Below are positions 1 through 5,144 of a stretch of 7,749 nt of DNA, in pieces (the stretch's first letter is position 1; each line of letters opens with the position of its first letter). Origin of the DNA: Deltaproteobacteria bacterium (GTDB lineage: Bacteria > Desulfobacterota > Desulfobacteria > Desulfobacterales > JAFDCJ01); NCBI GenBank assembly GCA_019310665.1, contig JAFDDW010000300.1, forward strand, positions 1 through 7,749, written 5' to 3'. The notes below the pieces were generated by a model, which made no database searches, was not told the origin of the DNA, and was given only the letters and a program-made list of their open reading frames with translations. The position numbers and the translations under genes were made by a program.

Positions 1-261
1 CGGGAAAATATTTTCCGACCCACCCACCGGGTGGTGATAAATATTAATCGCTACGACAGCCAATTCTCCAAAGAGTTCCTGTTGGAAACGACCTGGAGTA
101 TCAAGGCTATCCAGGGCAACCAGACGCTGCTGGTTCAGCGATCCATCGTCCGGAAGCCACTGGCGTCATCAACTTATGAAGATCTCGTAGCTGCCCAGAA
201 CCAGGCACTGGGAACCCTGAGCGAAGAAATAGCAAAAGCATTTATGGAATTGATGCCATAA
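1..261 (+). CDS. PqiC-like ABC-transport auxiliary lipoprotein, C-terminal part (5' truncated by window)
   Basis: The frame is open from base 1 and encodes 86 residues before TAA at 259-261, so this is the C-terminal part of a longer protein. The translation has the end pattern of the PqiC/ABC_trans_aux (DUF330) family: ENIFRP near the edge, then VVININRYDS, a LLETTWSI strand, LLVQRS, a YEDLVAAQNQALGTLSEEIAKAF helix and the C-terminus. In that family the protein is an outer-membrane lipoprotein of about 200 residues. It works with an MCE-domain protein and an ABC-type permease in lipid transport across the envelope; those partners would lie upstream, outside the window. The GTG at 31 is internal and not a real start. 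The lipobox cannot be seen. The family call rests on remembered patterns in a short fragment. Confidence 0.7.
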   Translation, partial: RENIFRPTHRVVININRYDSQFSKEFLLETTWSIKAIQGNQTLLVQRSIVRKPLASSTYEDLVAAQNQALGTLSEEIAKAFMELMP

Positions 262-356
262 AATAACAAGGGCGCATCTCTTTAGGATCTTAGAAATTAT
301 TGTTGTACATTATGTGGCAAGATCTTTTTGCGTAATAATCAAGTTTCCCAAAGAAA

Positions 357-392
357 TGCCTAAAGTGCCTAAATTGCCTAAAATGCCTAAAG
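357..392 (+). repeat. Four tandem copies of TGCCTAAAN
   Basis: Four head-to-tail 9-bp units begin at 357, 366, 375 and 384: TGCCTAAAG, TGCCTAAAT, TGCCTAAAA and TGCCTAAAG. The first eight bases are invariant and the ninth varies. The array is the left arm of an inverted pair with 529-584, and the same unit recurs at 7710-7744. Confidence 0.9.
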
Positions 393-528
393 TAAATGTA
401 TTCTATCTATTTTATAAAAATAGAAACTCACGCTAAGTTGTCATTTCATTGGTCTGGTTTCTGGTCTCCCATACTGCCAGCGTCAACGACTTATAAAAAA
501 GACGGAGCGAATCCCTGCCGAGGCGGGA

Positions 529-584
529 CTTAATTTTAGGCATTTTAGGCACTTTAGTGCATTTTAGGCATTCTGTTTTAGGCA
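529..584 (-). repeat. TGCCTAAAN array, inverted copy
   Basis: Read on the plus strand this is TTTTAGGCA at 534-542, 543-551, 562-570 and 576-584, plus a variant with one extra base at 552-561. It is the reverse complement of the array at 357-392 and can pair with it across about 140 bp. The 14 bases at 529-542 are the reverse complement of 7736-7749, so the match extends beyond the 9-bp unit. This suggests copies of one dispersed element. Confidence 0.85.
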
Positions 585-602
585 CTTTCCGGTTTATCCG
601 GG

Positions 603-845
603 TTAGGCCAACCGCTTAATGTAGAACGATGTTTCCTTGCCTTCGGTTTCAGTCTTTACAATTTCATTGCCGCTGGTTTTGGCCCAGGCCGGAAAGTCGC
701 TTAATGCACCGGGATCACTGGTCAGCGCCTGCAGCACTTCACCGACTTCAACCTCTTTTATTCCCTTGCTGACTTTCACAACCGGCATGGGACAGGCCAG
801 TCCTTTCAGATCCAAAACTTTGGCAACACTAATTTCATCACTCAT
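603..845 (-). CDS. TusA-family sulfurtransferase (sulfur-carrier protein)
   Basis: An 80-residue protein with the TusA/SirA signature: DLKGLACPMPVVK at residues 12-24, in which Cys18 of the CPxP motif is the sulfur-carrying residue of the family. A VLQALTSDPGALSDFPAWAKTSGNEI stretch follows that fits the second half of the fold. The length (about 75-80) is normal and no membrane segment is seen. TusA proteins pass persulfide sulfur between cytoplasmic partners in thiolation, molybdenum enzyme biogenesis or dissimilatory sulfur metabolism. The start is supported by GGAGG (complement of 853-857) seven bases before the ATG. The next gene upstream on the same strand is a rhodanese/persulfide-dioxygenase-like gene, consistent with sulfur transfer. 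A terminator-like hairpin at 892-915 lies between them, so co-transcription is uncertain. Which TusA paralogue this is cannot be told. Confidence 0.93.
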   Translation of the reverse strand: MSDEISVAKVLDLKGLACPMPVVKVSKGIKEVEVGEVLQALTSDPGALSDFPAWAKTSGNEIVKTETEGKETSFYIKRLA

Positions 846-891
846 TTTATAACCTCCATTTAATTTCAGTTCTTATTCCATTTTGTTAGAT

Positions 892-915
892 AAAAGGTCG
901 GCCTCCGTGCCGACC
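892..915 (-). terminator. Intrinsic terminator or attenuator-like hairpin
   Basis: On the minus strand GGTCGGC (915-909) and GCCGACC (902-896) form a perfect 7-bp GC-rich stem with a 6-base loop. It is followed by TTTT and then ATCTAAC. The T-run is short, so termination may be partial. It lies downstream of the rhodanese/MBL gene and only about 45 bases before the tusA-like start. It could end the upstream transcript or act as a leader element. It may also be a dispersed repeat without this role. Confidence 0.5.
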
Positions 916-959
916 ATATTCCGGAGTGCACGATGACCAGACTCCGTCGGGCACGGTGG

Positions 960-1001
960 CCCGCCCTGCGCCTTTAACCTTACACCTTCCACCCTATACC
1001 T
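960..1001 (+). repeat. Heptad array NNNNCCY, six units
   Basis: Six consecutive 7-bp units fill this stretch exactly: cccgccc, tgcgcct, ttaacct, tacacct, tccaccc and tatacct. The last three positions are CC plus a pyrimidine in every unit, and the first four vary. The fixed core with variable bases differs from simple slippage, which gives identical copies. Confidence 0.65.
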
Positions 1002-1128
1002 TTTCCTTTTGCCCTGCGCTTTTCTTATTTTCCGCATTCCCGCCGGGGCGTAGGCATAGGCCCCTATGGGCCGGAGGCCGCATTCCAACTTCCGAATTCC
1101 TGACACCCTATACCACCTGTCTTATCCA

Positions 1129-1177
1129 TCCAGCACCCAGAATCCAGTGACCAGTATCCAGCAACCAGACCCCAGCT
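1129..1177 (+). repeat. Heptad array NCCAGNN, seven units
   Basis: Seven back-to-back 7-bp units without a phase break: tccagca, cccagaa, tccagtg, accagta, tccagca, accagac and cccagct. CCAG is invariant in all seven while the other three bases vary. The array ends three bases before the stop codon of the rhodanese/MBL gene, so it forms the start of that gene's 3' untranslated region. Confidence 0.85.
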
Positions 1178-1180
1178 CCC

Positions 1181-2335
1181 TTATTTCCCATACATGCTGG
1201 CAGCACATTCATTTTTCCCCAAATCCATAATTTCCTGGTCTTCATCGTCGACTTTGAGCAGTCCGGCGTTGACTTTGCGAATTTCGGCGTATTCATCCGG
1301 CTGCTTACGCATATTGCCTTTGATAAATTTGACAAAATCGCCCTCATCCGAGATACCGTAAATATCTGCATTCTTTTTTTTGATGCTGCCCATGGTATCG
1401 ACAAATAATTGTTCCCGGTTGGCTTCGCTCCATTCGAGGTAGTGGCCCGGCAAAATGAGCAGATCGTCGTTAAAGTCGTCAATTTTGGTTTTCAGCGTAT
1501 GATAGAGCAGCCTGGACCATTCTTCGGCCATGCCGCCCAGATCCGGACGTCCGATAGACAAAATGAAAACCGCATCCCCGGAAACCAGGTATTGGTTGTC
1601 AATGAGATATGAGGTGCTGCCCGGAGTGTGTCCCGGGGTGTGTATGGCTTTGATTTCCGGGCCTTCCTGCCAGAGCTGAAAAAGCTCCTGATCATCAACA
1701 CTTTTGTATTCAAAAACGGCATCTTTAAAATCGTTTTCATGGCCGACGATCTGGGCCCCGGACTCCGAAGAAATCTGCTGGCTGCCGGAAATATAATCGG
1801 CCTGCAAATGGGTTTCAAACGTTTTGATGACCCGGGCGCCTTGCGCTTTGGCAAAGTCCTGGTAAAACTGAACGTTTCTTGATGGATCAAACACAACCAT
1901 CTCACCATCATAAATCAAACCGTAGCTGCAGGAAGCCTTGCCCGGACGGATAAACTGGTAAAGTTGATATCCGTTTTCGGATGCCACCAATTTAGGGGCC
2001 AGCATGTTGCCCCAGGTTTTAATGCCCTCTTCCAGGTATCTTACATCTTTCCAACCATTTTTAACCAGAATCTCACCGATATATTTGGCCGACCCTTCTT
2101 TGGCACAAACAATCCGGATACTTTCTTCTTTGGGGACCTGAACCTGAGCCACCGACTCATCTTCCTTTTCGATAAACTCCATATAGGGAACATTGATCAT
2201 CTTCGAAAGATGGGGTCCCTCCACTTTAAACCGTCCAAATTCTTCATTATTACGCACATCCAGCAGGGTAAAATCCTGCCCCTCACTGGTAACCCACTCA
2301 AACAAATCTTCTGCCCTGTAAGACTGCAACTCCAT
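1181..2335 (-). CDS. Rhodanese / ETHE1-like metallo-beta-lactamase fusion (probable persulfide-processing enzyme)
   Basis: A 384-residue cytoplasmic protein with two domains. Residues about 5-112 are a rhodanese domain (LLDVRNNEEF at 24-33; CAKEGS loop with probable catalytic Cys77; GWKDVRYLEEGIKTW). Residues about 122-300 are a metallo-beta-lactamase fold of the ETHE1/glyoxalase-II type, with THLQADY (175-181), HTPGHTPGS (232-240), SGDAVF (252-257), GRPDLGG (262-268) and PGHY (296-299). The normal HxHxDH motif is altered to HLQADY. By analogy with ETHE1, the iron ligands would be His176, His236 and Asp254, and all three are present. Persulfide dioxygenases oxidise glutathione or CoA persulfide to sulfite, and the rhodanese part can move the sulfane sulfur. 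The start has AGGAGGG (complement of 2341-2347) five bases upstream. The tusA-like gene follows on the same strand. Enzyme activity is inferred; a hydrolase of other specificity is possible. Confidence 0.88.
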   Translation of the reverse strand: MELQSYRAEDLFEWVTSEGQDFTLLDVRNNEEFGRFKVEGPHLSKMINVPYMEFIEKEDESVAQVQVPKEESIRIVCAKEGSAKYIGEILVKNGWKDVRYLEEGIKTWGNMLAPKLVASENGYQLYQFIRPGKASCSYGLIYDGEMVVFDPSRNVQFYQDFAKAQGARVIKTFETHLQADYISGSQQISSESGAQIVGHENDFKDAVFEYKSVDDQELFQLWQEGPEIKAIHTPGHTPGSTSYLIDNQYLVSGDAVFILSIGRPDLGGMAEEWSRLLYHTLKTKIDDFNDDLLILPGHYLEWSEANREQLFVDTMGSIKKKNADIYGISDEGDFVKFIKGNMRKQPDEYAEIRKVNAGLLKVDDEDQEIMDLGKNECAASMYGK

Positions 2336-2499
2336 GATAGCCCTCCTTTAAGATTTTAGAGTTTTAATTAATCGTTATGCTTTTTGAGCCTGTAAAGTTA
2401 GATTAGTTACGATCTTTCTTTAAGATTTTGTATAACCCGTACTATTTAGGCCCTTAGTAATTATTTTTGTGCATATTGGGCAAATACTTTTCCCCCATT

Positions 2500-2546
2500 C
2501 CCAATTCTTTTCTATTCCGCATTCCGACTTCCCAATTCTTTTCTAT
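2500..2546 (+). repeat. 16-bp direct repeat with TTCCG spacer
   Basis: cccaattcttttctat occurs exactly at 2500-2515 and again at 2531-2546. The bases between are ttccgcattccgactt, themselves built of TTCCGNN units. This belongs to the spacer between the crotonase stop and the rhodanese/MBL start. Confidence 0.8.
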
Positions 2547-2550
2547 CCCA

Positions 2551-2580
2551 AATCCGAAATCGAAACAATCCGAAATCGAA
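2551..2580 (+). repeat. 14-bp direct repeat abutting the crotonase stop codon
   Basis: aatccgaaatcgaa occurs at 2551-2564 and 2567-2580, separated by two bases. The second copy ends directly at the stop codon (2581-2583, minus strand) of the crotonase gene. No hairpin with a T-run is present, so no intrinsic terminator is called here. Confidence 0.8.
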
Positions 2581-3378
2581 TCACTTTCCTTTAAACTCCG
2601 GCTTTCGCTTTTCAAGAAACGCCAGTTGCCCCTCCCTTATATCTTCACTGCCAAAGGCGGTCTCGGTAATTGATTCGGCTTCTTGCATGCTGCTTTTATC
2701 CGGTTGGACTGTCTCTAACAAGAGGTTTAAAACGCTTTTGGTACCCTTCAGCGCCAGAGGCGCATTGGCTGCTATTTCTTCGGCCATCTGATAGGTAAAG
2801 GTTACCAGTTCGTCCCGGGCAACGAGATAATCCACCAGGCCGATCTCTTTTAACCTGATCCCGTCATAGGTTCTTCCGGTAAAAAATATCTCCCGGGTGC
2901 TTTTAAGCCCGATGACCTGTATGAAGCGTTGCAAACCGGTCCAGGGATAAACCAAGCCCAGTTTAGCGGGCGGCATCCCCATGCGAATATTATCGGCCCC
3001 GATGCGTATGTCACAGCAGATGGACAGTTCGCATCCGGCACCGAAGGCCACCCCGTTGATCATGGCAATTACCGGATAGGGATAATTGACAATCGTTTTA
3101 AAAAGAGATTCCACCGGGTTCAGTGTTTTCAATTTCTCGCGCACATTCTCGCTGGGTTGGGTCGGCAGGGAGCGGATGTCGTAACCCGAACAGAAAGCTT
3201 GATCGCCGAAGCCTGTTATAACAACCGCTCGTATGGAGTCATCCGTTGCCAGTTCTTCCAGTTTTTCCAAAAGCGTTTCGACCAATTCGGGGGACAGGGA
3301 ATTTTTCTTTTCAGGCCGCTTCAAAACCAGCGTACATACATTATTATTTCTTTCGATTAACAGGAGCTTGTTGCCCAC
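2581..3378 (-). CDS. Crotonase-superfamily acyl-CoA enzyme, resembling methylmalonyl-CoA decarboxylase
   Basis: About 265 residues from the chosen start, the usual crotonase length. Seen in order: LKRPEKKNSLS, the oxyanion-hole segment AFCSGYDI, NGVAFGAGCELSICCDI with the first Glu (residue 117), MPPAKLGLVYPWTG, and the tail AFLEKRKPEFKGK. In enoyl-CoA hydratase a second catalytic Glu sits in the QPE segment; here Pro137 takes that place, and Tyr144 stands where E. coli methylmalonyl-CoA decarboxylase (ScpB/YgfG) has its active-site Tyr. SGYDI, the C-terminal half and the tail also recall that enzyme. Simple hydratase activity is therefore doubtful; decarboxylase or another crotonase reaction is possible. 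The start is uncertain: the frame is open to TTG 3447 with ATG at 3432 and 3384. GTG 3378 is preferred because AAAGG lies about eight bases upstream and the N-terminus then matches the family. A sigma-70-like promoter lies upstream. Confidence 0.85.
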   Translation of the reverse strand: MGNKLLLIERNNNVCTLVLKRPEKKNSLSPELVETLLEKLEELATDDSIRAVVITGFGDQAFCSGYDIRSLPTQPSENVREKLKTLNPVESLFKTIVNYPYPVIAMINGVAFGAGCELSICCDIRIGADNIRMGMPPAKLGLVYPWTGLQRFIQVIGLKSTREIFFTGRTYDGIRLKEIGLVDYLVARDELVTFTYQMAEEIAANAPLALKGTKSVLNLLLETVQPDKSSMQEAESITETAFGSEDIREGQLAFLEKRKPEFKGK

Positions 3379-3464
3379 AACCATCACCTTTCTTTGATCA
3401 CCGATAGGCAAATGCCAAAAATCCGGTGACATAGCCTGGGCAGTCAATCTTTCATAATTGGCAT

Positions 3465-3493
3465 ACTATAATGCACAGCCAGGCAGTATTCAA
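3465..3493 (-). promoter_or_regulatory. Sigma-70-like promoter for the crotonase gene
   Basis: On the minus strand the -35 is TTGAAT (complement of 3488-3493), the spacer is 17 bases, and the -10 is TATAGT (complement of 3465-3470), five of six matches to TATAAT. Transcription would begin near 3458. This gives a leader of about 80 bases to the preferred GTG, or about 26 to the ATG at 3432. It suggests the crotonase gene is transcribed independently of the riboswitch-controlled gene upstream. Confidence 0.5.
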
Positions 3494-3606
3494 TACGAAT
3501 ACATAAAATTTTCAATTTGAAAAGATGTCTAAGCAACGGCCAAGGCTATAGAGAAGATGAATGGTAAGGCCCAAGTCAAGGCCTTGGATGGGGGGAATGT
3601 CTATCG

Positions 3607-3840
3607 TCAAGCTGCGGACAATTCGGATTGTTGTCCACCTTGTTCACCGCCTTTAAATTTTAGCCGGTAAATTCCATCAGGTGTTTCTACCTCCTTGCCC
3701 ATTATCATTTCTTTGATTGCCGGGGTAACTTTCTTATAGGTTCTGTAGAGTTGATCCATAAGAATAATTTCTGAGATCTCCATCCACTCGTCCTCTTCAT
3801 GATATTTGGCCTCGTACAAAGGCATTGCAAACTTCAACAT
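3607..3840 (-). CDS. Small protein of unknown function, controlled by a c-di-GMP riboswitch
   Basis: A 77-residue protein with no family that I recognise. Residues about 7-60 look like a compact globular core: PLYEAKY, an acidic HEEDEWMEISE segment, the amphipathic stretch IILMDQLYRTYKKVTPAIKEMIMG, then ETPDGIYRLKF. The tail GGEQGGQQSELSAA is probably disordered. There is no signal peptide, membrane segment or cysteine pair, so a soluble cytoplasmic protein is likely. The start at 3840 is supported by GAGGA about nine bases upstream; the ATG at 3825, with GAAG five bases before it, is an alternative and would begin MPLYEAKY. Reality of the gene is supported by the riboswitch, terminator and promoter directly upstream on the same strand with no other gene between. 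Its role is unknown, but expression should respond to cyclic di-GMP. Confidence 0.75.
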   Translation of the reverse strand: MLKFAMPLYEAKYHEEDEWMEISEIILMDQLYRTYKKVTPAIKEMIMGKEVETPDGIYRLKFKGGEQGGQQSELSAA

Positions 3841-3888
3841 CCCTCTGAATCCTCACTCTCAATTCATGTCAGGATTGAGTCCACAAAC

Positions 3889-3922
3889 AAAAAAGCCGGG
3901 CACCAATTTGGTTACCCGGCTT
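3889..3922 (-). terminator. Intrinsic terminator, expression platform of the riboswitch
   Basis: On the minus strand AAGCCGGG (3922-3915) pairs with CCCGGCTT (3900-3893). An upper stem ACC/GGT is separated by a small bulge, and TTTTTTG follows immediately. It is a textbook Rho-independent terminator, 16 bases downstream of the conserved 3' end of the aptamer and about 50 bases before the 77-residue gene. No gene ends just upstream of it on this strand, so it acts as a regulated leader terminator. Its 5' arm (GGTAACC, 3916-3910) can instead pair with the aptamer's 3' segment. Confidence 0.88.
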
Positions 3923-3934
3923 AATTCAGCATCC

Positions 3935-4014
3935 CTTGGCAACCCAGCCGCCTTGTTTCAAGGCCTGTTGGCTTTCCGACCCTGCCTCACGGCAGGTTTG
4001 GCTTTATCGTGGAC
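3935..4014 (-). promoter_or_regulatory. Cyclic di-GMP-I (GEMM-I) riboswitch aptamer
   Basis: Read on the minus strand, the conserved GEMM-I blocks occur in order. ACGATAAAGCCAAACC (4010-3995) comes first. Helix P2 follows with stem CCTGCC/GGCAGG (3996-3991 and 3986-3981) capped by a GTGA GNRA tetraloop. Next are GTCGGAAAGCC (3980-3970), then P3 with GCCTTG/CAAGGC around loop AAA (3964-3950) and an outer GCC/GGC pair, and finally GGCTGGGTTGCC (3949-3938). In the family the P2 tetraloop docks onto P3, and the ligand binds at the helix junction. The base aligned with Vc2 position 20 is G, which points to c-di-GMP rather than cGAMP. The family's G21-C46 pair appears here as C-G, a compensatory change. 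An intrinsic terminator and a 77-residue protein gene follow directly. Exact outer boundaries (P1) are approximate. Confidence 0.88.
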
Positions 4015-4037
4015 TTATTTGTGCTTGATATAAATTT

Positions 4038-4066
4038 AATTTATCAAACATCGTTGCATTCGTCAA
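4038..4066 (-). promoter_or_regulatory. Candidate promoter for the riboswitch transcript
   Basis: On the minus strand TTGACG (complement of 4061-4066, five of six -35 matches), a 17-base spacer, then TAAATT (complement of 4038-4043, four of six). The predicted start near 4031 would place the aptamer about 20 bases into the transcript, the normal arrangement for a leader riboswitch. The -10 is weak. Confidence 0.45.
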
Positions 4067-4085
4067 TAGCCACATCGTAATTATG

Positions 4086-4107
4086 ATTCAGATTCATAGG
4101 TCTGAAT
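4086..4107. repeat. Perfect 7-bp inverted repeat (hairpin or operator)
   Basis: attcaga (4086-4092) and tctgaat (4101-4107) are exact reverse complements around an 8-base loop. It lies between the divergent riboswitch promoter and the ExeA-like gene, just upstream of the former, so a regulatory site is possible. There is no T-run, so it is not called a terminator. Confidence 0.4.
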
Positions 4108-4238
4108 TTATTTAAAACCATATTAAAAAGGACATGGCGCTTTAGTATTTTAACTAAATTGCCGATAACAATAAATAGTCTCGTTAAACTATCTAAAATT
4201 CCGGATCGATTTTCCAAGAGAGAAAGCATCAGATTAGT

Positions 4239-5144
4239 ATGTTGTACCTTCAATATTACAGCTTGAAAGAGAACCCTTTTCAGGATACTGCCAACCCAAA
4301 GTATTTTTGGCTTGGTGAAGGGCAATCAGAAGCTTTTGCAATTTTAAAGTTCGGAATTGAAAAAGGGGAAGGCATCACCTTGTTAACTGGCGATGTCGGT
4401 ACAGGAAAAACAGTACTTGTTAAGTACCTGGCTGGCCTCCTTAAAAATGAATTCAAAATCGCAAAGATTAATGATTCAGATATTGAGAGTCTGGATTTTT
4501 TATACTTTTTAGCAGACTCTCTACAGCTACCAAATAAGTTTGAAGACAAGAAGGATTTCTTTGCGTATATCGATGAGGAGTACTCCAAAACAAAAAAAAA
4601 GATGCTTATCATCATGGATGAGGCGCACCGGGCAACTAAAAGCCTGCTTAATATTTTAGATCTTATGGCAAAAATCAAAAGGGATAATGAACAATTGATA
4701 AATATTGTTTTGATCGGGCAAAATCCATTAATTGAATTAGTAAAAGAGATAAAACCAAATGGTAATAAGCAAAAAGACTCTATAGTATGTCATCTCCGAT
4801 CATTAACTAAAAACGAAACAAATGAATATATCAAACACCGGCTTAACATTGCTGGAACGGAAAGAAATTTATTCAGCTTAGGTGCAATTGGTAAAATTTT
4901 TCAATATTCAGAGGGCATACCGAGGGTTATTAATACCATTTGCGATCATGCTTTGATGATAGGGTATTCAACGGATTTAAAAAAGATAAAAAGCTCCGTG
5001 ATTAAAGAATGCGCTGAAGATCTTCAAATAGAGAATAAGGTTTTCGACAATGGGAAGGATTTGACGAAAAAAAAATCTGGGGAAAAAATCGTAAAACAAG
5101 CCTACAATATAACCAAACAGAAACTGTTCAATTGGGCATCTTGA
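4239..5144 (+). CDS. ExeA/GspA-type AAA ATPase
   Basis: A 301-residue P-loop ATPase. The N-terminus (LQYYSLKENPFQDTANPKYFWLGEGQSEA, residues 4-32) is the typical lead-in of the ExeA family. Walker A is GDVGTGKT (51-58, Lys57), Walker B is MLIIMDEAH (122-130, Asp127/Glu128), a sensor-1-like segment is IVLIGQN (156-162), and GIPRVINTICDHAL (226-239) is the sensor-2 region. The Lys-rich C-terminal tail (about 270-301) is not conserved and has no membrane segment or peptidoglycan-binding domain, unlike full-length ExeA (about 550 residues). Family members energise secretin assembly, transposition (TniB-like) or polysaccharide export; no such partner is visible, so the process served is unknown. 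The gene is clearly AT-richer than the carboxylase gene and lacks a strong ribosome-binding site. Its last 17 bases overlap the end of the convergent zinc-ribbon gene. Confidence 0.87.
   Translation: MLYLQYYSLKENPFQDTANPKYFWLGEGQSEAFAILKFGIEKGEGITLLTGDVGTGKTVLVKYLAGLLKNEFKIAKINDSDIESLDFLYFLADSLQLPNKFEDKKDFFAYIDEEYSKTKKKMLIIMDEAHRATKSLLNILDLMAKIKRDNEQLINIVLIGQNPLIELVKEIKPNGNKQKDSIVCHLRSLTKNETNEYIKHRLNIAGTERNLFSLGAIGKIFQYSEGIPRVINTICDHALMIGYSTDLKKIKSSVIKECAEDLQIENKVFDNGKDLTKKKSGEKIVKQAYNITKQKLFNWAS

Larger units (their letters stand above)
262..602. other. Non-coding spacer with facing 9-bp repeat arrays
   Basis: No credible gene is seen in these 341 bases, which separate a plus-strand and a minus-strand gene whose 3' ends face each other. 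The main content is two arrays of the same 9-bp unit in opposite orientation (357-392 and 529-584). Between them is an AT-rich stretch and a GC-rich piece at about 511-528 that can form only a weak, imperfect hairpin. No clean intrinsic terminator with a T-run was found for either converging gene. Transcripts might end in the large inverted-repeat structure, which is an inference. Confidence 0.6.
846..1180. other. Repeat-rich non-coding spacer between tusA-like and rhodanese/MBL genes
   Basis: These 335 bases have open frames on both strands, but they run through low-complexity repeat sequence and show no family pattern, so I call it non-coding. It holds a 7-bp-stem hairpin (896-915), an imperfect hairpin cggagt/actccg (922-927 with 941-946), a six-unit heptad array (960-1001), a GGCCC/GGGCC hairpin (1059-1072), TTCCG-type repeats around 1030-1100, and a seven-unit heptad array (1129-1177). 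The 9-mer gccctgcgc occurs twice, at 963-971 and 1011-1019. Confidence 0.7.

Noticed and set aside
357..584. CRISPR array
   Set aside because: The units are 9 bp and contiguous, with no spacers and no cas genes.
637..852. Plus-strand frame antisense to the tusA-like gene
   Set aside because: It is the shadow of a gene with clear family motifs and a strong ribosome-binding site.
873..1150. Overlapping open frames on both strands (873-1106 minus, 926-1150 plus)
   Set aside because: They run through heptad repeats and hairpins, give low-complexity Arg/Gly- or Pro-rich proteins, have no family pattern, and lie in a spacer.
3538..3587. ccaaggc/gccttgg repeats downstream of the 77-residue gene as a possible terminator
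   Set aside because: The arms are far apart and no T-run follows on the minus strand, so no terminator is called.
3806..4033. Plus-strand open frame of 75 codons
   Set aside because: It lies over the riboswitch, the terminator and the start of the small gene, and the sequence is explained by conserved RNA structure on the other strand.
4044..4325. Minus-strand open frame upstream of the ExeA-like gene
   Set aside because: It overlaps the well-supported start of the ATPase and the riboswitch promoter, and its translation shows no recognisable domain.
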